64,000 bases of DNA. Origin: Polyangium jinanense (GTDB lineage Bacteria; Myxococcota; Polyangia; Polyangiales; Polyangiaceae). The stretch is taken from the NCBI RefSeq assembly GCF_028435365.1, contig NZ_JAGTJJ010000019.1, positions 1 to 64,000 of the forward strand. Direction: 5' to 3'. Positions 26,989 to 36,007 of the stretch are shown here, one piece after another. Positions within the stretch are counted from its first letter, which is position 1, and every line of letters starts with the position of its first letter. Made by a program: the position numbers and the translations under genes. The notes beneath the pieces were generated by a model. The model did no database searches, was not told where the DNA came from, and saw nothing but the letters and a program-made list of their open reading frames with translations.

Positions 26989-28119
26989 TCATTTCGAATC
27001 GAAATAGACCCCGCGGACCCACCGCGCGCCCGAGAAGGCCGTCCTTCCGTGCAGCATCCGGTGGTTGTCGTAGATCACGAAATCCCCGGGTTCGAGCCGG
27101 AGACGAACCTGGTGCCGCGGATCCCGTACGATCTCGGCGAACCGGGTGTACGCCCGGTACCAGGCCTCCATTTCAGCGAACGAGGCCTGAAAGGGGGCGA
27201 GCGTGAAATACGAATACCGCACGAGAAAGCCGCTCGGGCCCTTCATCGTGAGCAGCGGCGAATCCACGATCCGCTCGAACGATTTTTGCTTCCGGTGAAA
27301 TCGCACAGGGAGCGTCGTCAGTCGCTCGAAGGCCGTCGCGTCGATCGACGCGACGTACCGCGCTGCGGCGAGCGCATCGCAGAAAAAGCTCTCTCCGCCG
27401 GCATCCGCCGTACGGATGCATTGGAGGAGCTGATAACGCGGCGGCACGTCGAGGAAGGGCTGATCGGTGTGGAGCTCGATCCCCGCGTCGGTATAGCCGA
27501 GCTGATCGGTGTTCTGGTTCGTCGTGTTGTCGGTGCGCAGGTCCTCCACGCGACCAAAATGCGTGCCGACAATGGCGAGGCCGGCGGTGGAGAACGCCTC
27601 GATGAGCGGCTCGGTATCGTCCTCGGGCGAGCGCCCCCACGCCACGGACGAACCCTGCACCACGCAAAGCCCCTCGTGACGCAAACGGTCGAGGCACGCA
27701 TTCACGAGCGCGGCGACGTTCGGGAATCGACCGGCTTCGAGCGTCACCCGCGCGAGGTCCGAGGGCGGCGGCGCAACCTCGACGCGGCCCGGCGCATAGG
27801 CATGGACGCGGAGCCATTCGAGGTCGTAGCTGCTTTGCCGGCCGGAGGGTTCGTCCCAGGTGACGAGCACGCGGCGGCGCTGCGCATCGAGCCCCACGCT
27901 CCGCGGGCGAATGCCGAGCGGGACCTCCGACGCATCGAGCGTGCGCTCGCCGGTCCGCGGATGCCGATCGACGTAGCATTGGTGGCGTAGCCAGAACCAG
28001 TGGAAATCGGCGTGCGCGGGGCTCCCGCCGCCGAAATGGACACGCAGCCACCCCTCGTGGGCGACGAGCGAGGGGCCGGTGTCCGGTCCAGGGACGAGGT
28101 CAAGAGGAGCTGGCAACAT
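26989..28119 (-). CDS. TauD/gamma-butyrobetaine hydroxylase-like Fe(II)/2OG dioxygenase
   Basis: 376 residues from the ATG at 28117-28119. An in-frame ATG at 28168-28170, with GGAGGGG 9 nt before it, would add 17 residues and is a real alternative. Residues about 20-110 resemble the small N-terminal domain of BBOX enzymes (WFWLRHQCYVDRHPRTGERT). The catalytic jelly roll follows, with the iron ligands His217 and Asp219 in LHTDQPF and His357 in MLHGR. Enzymes of this family hydroxylate trimethyl-amino acids and related substrates; the true substrate here is unknown. The operator-like motif abuts the start codon. Divergent from the hemerythrin gene. Confidence 0.85.
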   Translation of the reverse strand: MLPAPLDLVPGPDTGPSLVAHEGWLRVHFGGGSPAHADFHWFWLRHQCYVDRHPRTGERTLDASEVPLGIRPRSVGLDAQRRRVLVTWDEPSGRQSSYDLEWLRVHAYAPGRVEVAPPPSDLARVTLEAGRFPNVAALVNACLDRLRHEGLCVVQGSSVAWGRSPEDDTEPLIEAFSTAGLAIVGTHFGRVEDLRTDNTTNQNTDQLGYTDAGIELHTDQPFLDVPPRYQLLQCIRTADAGGESFFCDALAAARYVASIDATAFERLTTLPVRFHRKQKSFERIVDSPLLTMKGPSGFLVRYSYFTLAPFQASFAEMEAWYRAYTRFAEIVRDPRHQVRLRLEPGDFVIYDNHRMLHGRTAFSGARWVRGVYFDSK

Positions 28120-28147
28120 GGCGGACACCCATCCACCATAGCGGACA
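28119..28147. promoter_or_regulatory. Operator-like motif, copy B
   Basis: This 29-bp sequence matches the motif upstream of the peroxiredoxin at 24 of 29 positions. Its right part is ATCCACCATAGCGGAC (28131-28146). It sits in the 127-bp divergent region between the dioxygenase and the hemerythrin gene, touching the dioxygenase ATG, so it could control both. No strong promoter hexamers were found beside it. Confidence 0.6.
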
Positions 28148-28183
28148 TCGGTCACCTCGGGAAGAGGCATTCGGCTGGGCCCC

Positions 28184-28220
28184 TCCGCTTTCGCCTCCCG
28201 CTCCCGCCTCCGCCCCCGGA
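28184..28220. repeat. Hexanucleotide-type simple repeat
   Basis: Degenerate CCCGCT/CCTCCGC repeats, related to the tracts at 192-250 and 16036-16095, lie in the divergent promoter region ahead of the hemerythrin gene. Confidence 0.5.
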
Positions 28221-28246
28221 GCGATACGTTCGCATCGGGAGGGCAT

Positions 28247-28939
28247 ATGAAGGCGACCGATCTGCTGCGATCCCACCATCGCGAAATCGTCGAGGTTCTC
28301 CAGCGCTTCCACAAGAACCTCGGCACGCCCGAGATCGAGCCCCTGCAACGCGAGCTCGCCACGCTGCTCGCCGCGCATTTGCGCGCCGAGCGGGAGATCT
28401 TTTATCCCGAGTGCGCAGAGGCGCTGAACGACCTCGACGTCATGCGCCCGCCTTACCTTCGGCAAGTCGACCTCGTGAACAAGCTTCGGAGCGTCGCGAC
28501 GTCCAAGGGCGACGTCGATACCGTGCGCTCGCTGGCCCGTGAGGTCGAGCTGGCCCTTCAGGACCATTTCGCAGAGGAGAGCGAGTTTTACGTGAGAATC
28601 GAGGCCATCATGGGCGAAAAGGCCCTCGAAGACCTCGGCGGTGAGCTCGAGACCGCGCACGCGGAGGGGATGGAGCAGGGGTTCGAGCCCTTCCTCGCCG
28701 AGGGCGCCGTGGAGGAGGGCGATCTCGAGCGGTACGCCTTCCAGCGCCGCGAACGCGCAGCCCGCCGCACCGTGCCCATGAAGGAGCCCGACATCCATAT
28801 CCGGAAAGACGCGCCGGCGGCGATCCGACACGCCGCGGCGAACGTGGCCGAAGACCAGGAACCGTCGAGCGGTCACCGCAGCAAACTCGCCGAGACCACC
28901 GAGGAAGAAGGCGCGCGAAAGGCGGGCGGGAGCCGGTAG
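28247..28939 (+). CDS. Hemerythrin-like HHE domain protein
   Basis: 230 residues from an ATG after GGGAGG. The first 130 residues form the four-helix HHE cation-binding bundle. Candidate di-iron ligands are His10/11 (LLRSHHREI), His44 and Glu48 (AAHLRAEREIFYPE), and a later DHFAEESEF with a His and Glu. The C-terminal 90 residues are charged and probably unstructured. Stand-alone hemerythrin proteins bind oxygen or nitric oxide or act in iron-sulfur repair. The nitric oxide reductase gene begins 145 bp downstream, which favours a nitrosative-stress role. Confidence 0.85.
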   Translation: MKATDLLRSHHREIVEVLQRFHKNLGTPEIEPLQRELATLLAAHLRAEREIFYPECAEALNDLDVMRPPYLRQVDLVNKLRSVATSKGDVDTVRSLAREVELALQDHFAEESEFYVRIEAIMGEKALEDLGGELETAHAEGMEQGFEPFLAEGAVEEGDLERYAFQRRERAARRTVPMKEPDIHIRKDAPAAIRHAAANVAEDQEPSSGHRSKLAETTEEEGARKAGGSR

Positions 28940-29084
28940 CCCGCTCCTCGCAATCGAATCCGACGAGACGGACGCAACGCAACGGAGTTTTTTCCGCGGC
29001 TCCGCTCGAATTCGACATGCGTTTGATCTCGAACTTGGCCATCCGTGCGACCACAACGGTTCCATTCGACGCGGGAGGTGTCCA

Positions 29085-31400
29085 ATGCGTCATACGAGGC
29101 TGTGGACGGCGTTCGGCGCAGTGATCGCCCTTTCCTTCGCGGTCCTCGGTTACTTCGGATTCGAGATTTATCGCAAAGCACCGCCGGTGCCGGATCGCGT
29201 CGTCGTGGCCTCGGACGGTCGCACGCTCTTCACGGGTCAGGATATTCGTGATGGTCAGAACGTCTGGCAATCGCTCGGCGGCCAAGAGGTCGGCTCGATC
29301 TGGGGGCACGGCGCGTACGTCGCGCCCGACTGGTCGGCGGATTGGCTGCACCGCGAGGCGACATGGATCCTCGACGTGTGGGCGCAGGGCGAGAAAGGGA
29401 CCACCTTCGAAAACCTCCCCGCCCCGGAGCGCGCCGCGCTCATCGAGCGGCTCAAGGCCGAGATGCGCACGAACACCTACGACGCGACGTCTGGCACGCT
29501 CACAGTGAGCCCGCTCCGCGCCCGCGCGATCGAGGCGGTATCGAAGCATTACGCCGCAGTGTTCGGCGCCGATCCCGCGATGGCCGAGCTACGCGACGCT
29601 TACGCCATTCCCGCCGAGACGATCAAGGACCCCGAGCGCCAGCGCCGCATGAACGCCTTCTTTTTCTGGGCGGCCTGGGCGTGCGCGACCGAGCGGCCCG
29701 GGGCGAGCATTACGTACAGCAACAACTGGCCCTCCGAGCCGCTCATCGGCAATCACCCCTCGGGCGCGGTCGTCGTGTGGTCGGTCGTGAGCTTCGTCCT
29801 CTTGCTCGCCGGGATCGGCGCCCTCTCGTGGTATTTCGCGGCGCAGCGCCACCGCCCGACGGAGGACCCCGTCTATCCCGAACGTGACCCGCTGGTCGGC
29901 CTCGAGGCGACGCCCTCGATGCGGGCGACACGCAAGTATTTCTGGGTCGTCGCCGCGCTCATCGTCGCGCAGATCGGGCTCGGCGCGGTGAGCGCGCATT
30001 ACGGCGTCGAGGGCTCGGGCTTCTACGGCATCCCCCTCGACCGGTGGTTGCCTTATGCCGTCACGCGCACGTGGCACGTGCAGCTCGGCATTTTCTGGAT
30101 CGCCACGGCGTGGCTCGCGACCGGCCTCTTCATGGCGCCGGCCGTCGGCGGCCACGAGCCGAAATTCCAGCGCGCGGGCGTCAACGTCTTGTTCGTCTGC
30201 CTGCTCGTCATCGTCGTCGGCTCCCTCGCCGGCCAGTGGTTCGCGATCCAGCAGAAGCTCGGGCTCGAAGCGAATTTCTGGTTTGGCCACCAGGGCTACG
30301 AATACGTCGACCTCGGCCGTTTCTGGCAAATCTTCCTGTTCGTAGGCCTGTTCCTCTGGCTCTTCTTGGTCGGGCGCGCGATGTGGCCGGCCTTCAAGAA
30401 GGGCGGCGAAAACAAGAATCTGCTCGCGCTCTTCCTTCTTGCCTCCGCGGCGATCGGCCTCTTCTACGGCGCGGGCCTCATGTGGGGCCGGCAGACGAAC
30501 CTCGCGATGGCCGAGTACTGGCGCTGGTGGGTCGTTCACCTCTGGGTCGAGGGCTTCTTCGAGGTCTTCGCCACGGTCGTGATCGCATTCCTCTTCACGC
30601 GCATGGGCCTTTTGCGTGTCGCGACCGCTACCTCGGCCGTGCTCTTCTCGACGGTGCTGTTCCTCTCGGGCGGCATCATCGGCACCTTCCACCACCTCTA
30701 TTTCACGGGCACGCCCACCTCGATCCTCGCCCTCGGCGCGACGTTCAGCGCGCTCGAGGTCGTGCCGCTCGTCCTCATTGGCTTCGAGGCCTACGAAAAC
30801 CTCACGCTCACGCGCGCGAGGCCGTGGGTCGCGGCGTACAAGTGGCCGATTTACTTCTTTGTGGCCGTCGCATTCTGGAACCTCGTCGGCGCGGGGCTCT
30901 TCGGCTTCTTCATCAACCCGCCGATCGCCCTCTATTACATGCAGGGCCTGAACACGACGCCCGTCCACGGCCATACCGCGCTCTTCGGCGTCTACGGCAT
31001 GCTCGGCATCGGCCTCATGCTGTTCTGCCTGAAGGGTTTGTCGACGCACCGCGCGTGGAAGACCGGCGCGCTCTCCTTCGCGTTCTGGTCGATCAACATC
31101 GGGCTCGTGTTGATGGTGCTCCTGAGCCTCCTGCCACTCGGACTGCTCCAGACTTGGGCCAGCGTTGAGCACGGGATGTGGTATGCGCGCTCGGCCGAGT
31201 TCCTGCAGACGCCGCGAATGGACACGTTGCGGTGGCTGCGCGTCATTGGAGACACGACGTTCGCCGCGGGCGCGCTCGCGCTCGGGTGGTTCGTCCTGGG
31301 GCTGAAGACGGGGTGGTCGCTGCGCGCCGAAGGCGATCCGGGCCTCGAGCGCGAGCGCGAGGCGCTCCTGATCGGGCAGCCGGCCGAAAAAAAGACCTGA
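29085..31400 (+). CDS. norB: Quinol-dependent nitric oxide reductase (qNor)
   Basis: 771 residues from an ATG after GGGAGGTGT. This is the length of the single-subunit qNor, in which a cytochrome-c-like N-terminal periplasmic domain (about 30-220, GGQEVGSIWGHGAYVAPDWS) is fused to the 12-helix NorB core. Core motifs are intact: HLWVEGFFEVFATV (His and Glu of the catalytic site), GTFHHLYFTGTP (metal-site histidines) and HGHTALFGVYG (heme-binding histidine). It reduces two NO to N2O at the inner membrane using quinol. No other denitrification genes are present, so detoxification is the likely purpose. It follows the hemerythrin gene in the same direction. Confidence 0.95.
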   Translation: MRHTRLWTAFGAVIALSFAVLGYFGFEIYRKAPPVPDRVVVASDGRTLFTGQDIRDGQNVWQSLGGQEVGSIWGHGAYVAPDWSADWLHREATWILDVWAQGEKGTTFENLPAPERAALIERLKAEMRTNTYDATSGTLTVSPLRARAIEAVSKHYAAVFGADPAMAELRDAYAIPAETIKDPERQRRMNAFFFWAAWACATERPGASITYSNNWPSEPLIGNHPSGAVVVWSVVSFVLLLAGIGALSWYFAAQRHRPTEDPVYPERDPLVGLEATPSMRATRKYFWVVAALIVAQIGLGAVSAHYGVEGSGFYGIPLDRWLPYAVTRTWHVQLGIFWIATAWLATGLFMAPAVGGHEPKFQRAGVNVLFVCLLVIVVGSLAGQWFAIQQKLGLEANFWFGHQGYEYVDLGRFWQIFLFVGLFLWLFLVGRAMWPAFKKGGENKNLLALFLLASAAIGLFYGAGLMWGRQTNLAMAEYWRWWVVHLWVEGFFEVFATVVIAFLFTRMGLLRVATATSAVLFSTVLFLSGGIIGTFHHLYFTGTPTSILALGATFSALEVVPLVLIGFEAYENLTLTRARPWVAAYKWPIYFFVAVAFWNLVGAGLFGFFINPPIALYYMQGLNTTPVHGHTALFGVYGMLGIGLMLFCLKGLSTHRAWKTGALSFAFWSINIGLVLMVLLSLLPLGLLQTWASVEHGMWYARSAEFLQTPRMDTLRWLRVIGDTTFAAGALALGWFVLGLKTGWSLRAEGDPGLEREREALLIGQPAEKKT

Positions 31401-31416
31401 CGAAACCCTCGCCTGG

Positions 31417-33726
31417 CTACGACAAACCGCCCCGCCTCCGCACGATCCAGTGCACCCCGACGAGCATCGCTGCCCCGAGCGTCCACGCCCAGGGCGGCAG
31501 GAGCGGCGAGACCCGCCTCTCCGCCGCGATCTGCGTCGCCGCCGGCAGCGGCAGGCTCCCGATCTGATCCACCGTCACGCTCTTGCCCCCGGTCGCCGCC
31601 GCAATGGCCGCGAGCCGCTCCGGATCGGGACGCGTGTCCGCCCACTCGTCGCCGCCGCGCTCGCAGGCGAAGTCCCGACGGGTCGTCGGACCGCGCTGCG
31701 CCGAGGTCGCGCCGTCCGAGAGCGCGCCCGTCTCGCTCGGCACGATCTCCACCGTCGCCGAGTAGCCGCCCGGCTGCAATTTGCCCGCGTCGAGCGAGAG
31801 CGGCTCGCCCTTGCCATCGAGCTTCGCCGACAGCGTGCGCGCCTCTTCGCCCGTGCCGAGCTTGCGGATCGTGATCTTCGCGTCGCCCTTCTGTCCGGGC
31901 AGCGGCCGGAGCGTGAGGGTCGTGTCCTCCCCGGCGATGCACCCGTCCGCGAGCTCCACGACCGCGGGCTCGAAGCGCGGATCCCGCATGAGCCAGCCGA
32001 GCAGCGCATCCCAGAACGCGCCGTGCGCCCGGCCCGCCGCGTTCGCCGCGAACGCGCTGAAGAGCAGCCGGTGCGAGCCGTCGATGGCGAGCGCGATCGT
32101 GCGCCCACTGCCGTGCTCACCAAGCGCGAGGATCGGCATCGGCCCGCCTTTCGGCGTCCTGCGCGTCGGGTGCTCGAGCAGCACCGTCGCGCCCGGCCGC
32201 GCGTCGCCGACCACGTTCGCGCCCGGCATCTCGGGCCATTCCTCGCCGATGAGATCCCGGAGCGGCCCGAGCACCGGCGCGGCGCGTCCCGCCTCGGTCG
32301 TGCGCGGGACGAACGAGGCCACGTCCACGCCCTGCGCATCCGGCCCACGATCGAGCCCGACGGGCAGGACCTCGGCGAGCGGCGTGCCCGCGTAGTTCCC
32401 CGGGACGAACGCGTCCGGGCCGCCGACCATGATCAAGCCGCCGCCCTTGTCGACGTACCGCGCGAGCGATCGCAGATGCTTCGCGAGGCCATACGGCGCG
32501 GCGTTGAAGTCCTGGAGCACCACGGCGTCGAAGCTCGGGAGGTGCTCGCTGAAGAGCTCGTCGACCGGGAACGGGATGAGCGCGAGCTCCTCGGACGGCG
32601 CGACCACGTCGTCGGTCGGCGTGCGCAGGATGAAGAAGGCCACGACGTCGACCGACGCATCCGCCTTGAGCCACATGCGGAGCGCGCGCACGTCGTACGT
32701 CGGCCGCCCGGCCACGTGCAGCACGCGCACGCGATCGCGCGCGACGTCGATCGTCATGTACCGCGTGTCGTTGTCCGGCACCGCGTCGCCGTCCGGCGCG
32801 TCGATCGACACCTCGAGGATCCGCGCGCCGGCGCGGTCGAGCGTGACTTCGAGCTCCAGTGTCGCCGATCCGGAAGACGCGTTCGCCTTGCCCGACGCGA
32901 GGAGCGTCGGCTCGCCGCTCTCGCGCAGCTCGCGCAGCGACACCGGGATCTCGTCGCAATCGAGCCCGCCCGCGCAGCCGATCTCGACCCGCAACGTGAG
33001 CGGCTGATGCGCGACCGCCGCGCCTGCCGCTCGCACCGCCCGCACGCTCGCATCGCGCGGCGCCTCCGTCGCGAGCGAGACCGCGTGCACCGGCACCGTC
33101 AGCGTCCCCAGCGCGGCGCGGATCGCCTCGCCGGCCTGCGCCTCCCCGGGCCGATCCAACCTTCCATCCGAGAGCACGACGATCGCCGCGGGCCGCTCGT
33201 CCGCCGCGCGCGCGACCGACTCGATCGCGCCGGCGAGATCCGATCGTGGCATCGGCCGCGCCGCGAGCAGCGCCTGCCCGAGCCGACCTTCCGGCCCGGT
33301 TGACGCTCCCTCGGCCGCCCCATTCGCGAGCGCGGCCGTGAGCGGCGTCGGCGCTCCTTTGCCAAACGCGAGCCCGTAGAGCCGCACCTCGGCGCCGTGC
33401 TTCGAGAGCTCGCCGAGCGCGCGCACGGCCTCCTCCCGGCGCGTCTTTCCCGCGGGCCCGGGCAAATCGATCGAGCGCGACGCGTCGGCCAGCACGACCA
33501 CGCGTGGCCCCACGAGGCTGCCCTTGCTCTGGATCGCCACCGGCCGCAGCACCGCGCAGAGCAGCCCGAGCGAGGCGAGGGATCCCGTGGCGAATGCGAG
33601 CAGCCGCGAGCCCCGCGAGCGCTTGAGCTCGAGCGCGAGCAGCACGATGCCGAGGACCGTGAGCAGGGCGGCGAGGAGCTGGTAGGACGGCGCGAGATCC
33701 CCCGACGGCGCGAGGCTCGTCGTCAT
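31417..33726 (-). CDS. Membrane VWA / glutamine-amidotransferase-like protein
   Basis: 769 residues. Two N-terminal transmembrane helices (about 15-65) precede a von Willebrand A domain with a MIDAS-type DASRS (VVVLADASRSIDL) at about residue 80. Next come a beta region (about 240-330) and a class I glutamine-amidotransferase-like fold (VLHVAGRPTYDVRALRMWLK to VDKGGGLIMVGGPDAF) lacking a catalytic cysteine. A C-terminal helix (PPWAWTLGAAMLVGVHWIV) ends the protein. Such proteins sit beside DUF4159 genes in bacterial BatA/MoxR-like clusters; the role is probably envelope homeostasis. The ATG overlaps the preceding stop by 4 bp (ATGA). Convergent with norB, 16 bp apart. Confidence 0.85.
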   Translation of the reverse strand: MTTSLAPSGDLAPSYQLLAALLTVLGIVLLALELKRSRGSRLLAFATGSLASLGLLCAVLRPVAIQSKGSLVGPRVVVLADASRSIDLPGPAGKTRREEAVRALGELSKHGAEVRLYGLAFGKGAPTPLTAALANGAAEGASTGPEGRLGQALLAARPMPRSDLAGAIESVARAADERPAAIVVLSDGRLDRPGEAQAGEAIRAALGTLTVPVHAVSLATEAPRDASVRAVRAAGAAVAHQPLTLRVEIGCAGGLDCDEIPVSLRELRESGEPTLLASGKANASSGSATLELEVTLDRAGARILEVSIDAPDGDAVPDNDTRYMTIDVARDRVRVLHVAGRPTYDVRALRMWLKADASVDVVAFFILRTPTDDVVAPSEELALIPFPVDELFSEHLPSFDAVVLQDFNAAPYGLAKHLRSLARYVDKGGGLIMVGGPDAFVPGNYAGTPLAEVLPVGLDRGPDAQGVDVASFVPRTTEAGRAAPVLGPLRDLIGEEWPEMPGANVVGDARPGATVLLEHPTRRTPKGGPMPILALGEHGSGRTIALAIDGSHRLLFSAFAANAAGRAHGAFWDALLGWLMRDPRFEPAVVELADGCIAGEDTTLTLRPLPGQKGDAKITIRKLGTGEEARTLSAKLDGKGEPLSLDAGKLQPGGYSATVEIVPSETGALSDGATSAQRGPTTRRDFACERGGDEWADTRPDPERLAAIAAATGGKSVTVDQIGSLPLPAATQIAAERRVSPLLPPWAWTLGAAMLVGVHWIVRRRGGLS

Positions 33727-34496
33727 GGCGAAGGCTCCGCCGCGCGGCGTCGCATCAGGAAGGGCGCGTGCACCTGGTCGTCCTTGTAGTTCGAGCAGAG
33801 CACGAACATCGCGACGTTCACCGCGAGCCGTGCGGCCTGCTCACGCTGCGGCTCGCCGTTCGGCACCACGACGAACGGATGCGTCCCGTTCGCCGCGCGG
33901 GCGAGCGCGCCGAGCACGTCGTGCTTGGCGAAGATCACCTGCGGCACGCCGCCGCGCAAAATCGCTTCGAGCTTGGGTTCGCCCTCGACGCGGCCAACGG
34001 CGCGGCGGAGCAGGTAAAACGATCGGAAAAGCACGTTCTCCGTGCCGATCGGGATGGGCGCGCCGTCGGGCAAGACGCGGGCGAGCTCGCGCCGCGCGGC
34101 TTTCCCGAACGTGCCCGACTCGGGCGCGAAGTCGTCGACGAAGAGCACGCCGCCGAGTGCGAGGAAGCGCCGGATGCCAAGCACCTCGCGCTCGGTCAGG
34201 GCCGGCACGTCGTCCTCGCCGCCCCAGATCGCGAAAGGCTCGGCGAGCAGCGCGGGCGCGTCAGCGCGCACCGTCGTGGGCGAAAGGCGTGCGGGCGCGC
34301 TCGTGCGCCGCGTCAGCTCCTCGGACCAGCGCGCGGGTCCGGTCGTTCGCGCGCCCTCCCATCGCGCCGTCCCCGTGAGCAGGATCCGCGGGTTGAACGC
34401 CCCTTCCTCCCCGAACGCCCGCGACGGCCGCGGTACGAGCGCGACGAGCAGGAGCGCCACGATCACGAGGAGCACCGAGCTCACCCGCGCGCGCAT
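33723..34496 (-). CDS. DUF4159-type exported protein
   Basis: 257 residues from ATG 34494-34496, which overlaps the previous stop by one base (TGATG); GGAGG precedes it within the upstream gene. A signal-like helix (VSSVLLVIVALLLVALVP) is followed by the domain FNPRILLTGTARWEGARTTG and FLALGGVLFVDDFAPESGTF, the pattern of DUF4159 with its conserved Asp-Asp. The function of the family is not established. It recurs next to VWA/amidotransferase-like membrane proteins as here. Confidence 0.85.
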   Translation of the reverse strand: MRARVSSVLLVIVALLLVALVPRPSRAFGEEGAFNPRILLTGTARWEGARTTGPARWSEELTRRTSAPARLSPTTVRADAPALLAEPFAIWGGEDDVPALTEREVLGIRRFLALGGVLFVDDFAPESGTFGKAARRELARVLPDGAPIPIGTENVLFRSFYLLRRAVGRVEGEPKLEAILRGGVPQVIFAKHDVLGALARAANGTHPFVVVPNGEPQREQAARLAVNVAMFVLCSNYKDDQVHAPFLMRRRAAEPSP

Positions 34497-35116
34497 CAAT
34501 CGAAATCCTCCACGTGCCACACGCCCGCCTCGCGACGCAGCTTCACCTCGTGGCCGCCCGGCACCTGCACGGTCGCGCGATCGCCGGAGACCTGAACCTC
34601 GAGGCCCTCCGGGTGCTCGAGCCCCTCAACGAGCGAGCGCAGATCGTTCTCGATCGCGCTCCGCGTGGACGGCGAGAGCACACGCAGAAGGCCCGCATAA
34701 CTGCGCCGCGCGAGGACACGCCGGAGCTGTTCGAGCGCCTGCGCGGGCGTCTTCGCGCCTGCGGGGAGCGCGTCGGCAGCCGAGATCCGGAAGACGCCGC
34801 CTTCGAGCTCCAGCGTCGCGTCTTCGCCATCGGCGTAACGCATGCGGGCGTGGGCTTTGATCGTCACGCCGGGCGCGGCGAGGGCCTTGGCCTGATCGGC
34901 GAGCTCGCTGCGCTCCTCGGCCACGATGCGGCGCACGTCCTCGCGGGACAGGCTCCGCTGGGCTTTCGCGCTCATCATGCCGTGGATCGCGTCGGCGTCG
35001 CCGCGGGCGGCTGCGTCGGCGTAGGCCTTCACGGCGTCCTTCGGGTCGGGCATGTCGGAGCCGCCGCACGCGGCGAGGGCGAAGGCGAGGCACGCGAAGG
35101 TCACGAACCGGGGCAC
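34496..35116 (-). CDS. Small lipoprotein, first gene of a three-gene operon
   Basis: 206 residues. The signal peptide MPRFVTFACLAFALAAC carries a lipobox at Cys17. The mature part begins with a helical NTF2-like stretch (DPKDAVKAYADAAARGDADA) and continues with a second similar half (AQALEQLRRVLARRSYAGLL), then a beta C-terminus (VQVPGGHEVKLRREAGVWHV). It is probably a periplasmic lipid-anchored partner of the two downstream membrane proteins, to which it is translationally coupled. Confidence 0.8.
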   Translation of the reverse strand: MPRFVTFACLAFALAACGGSDMPDPKDAVKAYADAAARGDADAIHGMMSAKAQRSLSREDVRRIVAEERSELADQAKALAAPGVTIKAHARMRYADGEDATLELEGGVFRISAADALPAGAKTPAQALEQLRRVLARRSYAGLLRVLSPSTRSAIENDLRSLVEGLEHPEGLEVQVSGDRATVQVPGGHEVKLRREAGVWHVEDFD

Positions 35117-35287
35117 GGGCGGAGCCTAGTACAAAACGGACGACCCGGGGCCTCGACCTCGCGGCGGACGACCTCGACCCCTGTTCTCCTTGCGATGGTT
35201 GGGGCTCCGCTCGGCAAAGCCGAGCACTGCCTCCAAACCCCCTGGTGACTTGAGCCGGAGCGCTGTACACGTTGGAGCGGATCTCGC

Positions 35288-35833
35288 ATGTCGGGCCGCC
35301 CTTTCATCCGCCTCGCGGACCTCACGGACCTCGACGGGTTCTCCGATCACATCGTCCGCCACTCGGCCGAGAGCGGACGCGAGGGCTCCTTGCATTTCGC
35401 GATCTCGCGTTCGCCCGAGCGCGCGAGCGTCCGCGAGCATGCGCGACAGCGCTGGGAGCGCGCGCTGGAGGAGTCGCTCTGGGGCCGGTGTTTCCTGCTC
35501 GTCGAGCCCGTGCGGGGCTGGGTCGTGGGGCACCTCGAGCTGCGCGGCGGGCGCTTCTCGGCGGAGATGCACCGGGCGATCCTCGGCATGGGCATCGAGC
35601 GGGGCTACACGCGCAAGGGCCACGGCCAGCAATTGATGGAGGCCGCGATCGGATGGGCGAAACGCACGGGCAAGATCGCCTGGATCGACCTCGGCGTCTT
35701 CGAGCACAACCTCCCCGCCCGGAGCCTCTACCAGCGGATGGGCTTCGTGGAGAACGGCAAGCGCAAGGACGCCTTCCGGATCGATTCGGGAATGCACGTG
35801 ACGGACATTTCGATGTCGCTCCGGATCGGCTGA
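35288..35833 (+). CDS. GNAT-family N-acetyltransferase
   Basis: 181 residues. The acetyl-CoA site is seen in ERGYTRKGHGQQLMEAAIGW, where R-x-x-G-x-G is RKGHGQ, followed by the strand IAWIDLGVFEHNLPARSLYQ and GFVENGKRKDAF that closes the fold. The length fits a single GNAT domain. It transfers acetyl to an amine; similarity of the tail to RimJ/RimL/SpeG-like members is general and the substrate is not assignable. A GGAGCGG lies 9 nt before the ATG. Monocistronic. Confidence 0.88.
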   Translation: MSGRPFIRLADLTDLDGFSDHIVRHSAESGREGSLHFAISRSPERASVREHARQRWERALEESLWGRCFLLVEPVRGWVVGHLELRGGRFSAEMHRAILGMGIERGYTRKGHGQQLMEAAIGWAKRTGKIAWIDLGVFEHNLPARSLYQRMGFVENGKRKDAFRIDSGMHVTDISMSLRIG

Positions 35834-35925
35834 CACGGATTCGACAGCGAATTCGACGTCATGAATGCTTTGTGTCCGAGTCGTACACTTCCTGCGCTCC
35901 ACTCCAAGCGTACGAACATGTAATG

Positions 35926-35980
35926 GAACGTTCGTCGAAGGCGGTACGAAAGTAGTACGTGCACCTACTTGACGAACGTC
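35926..35980. promoter_or_regulatory. Inverted repeat upstream of the response regulator
   Basis: ACGTTCGTC (35928-35936) and GACGAACGT (35971-35979) are perfect inverted 9-mers 34 bp apart. The region is less GC-rich than its surroundings and lies 30-80 bp ahead of the response regulator. It could be a pair of binding sites; no convincing promoter hexamers were seen. Confidence 0.35.
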
Positions 35981-36007
35981 TTCCGGTCGTGAACGACTAC
36001 ATTCTGT

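Noticed and set aside
26739..27206. A plus-strand Ala/Arg-rich frame over the glycine-rich lipoprotein
   Set aside because: It is a shifted frame of the GGAGG repeat; the lipoprotein frame has a signal peptide and ribosome-binding site.
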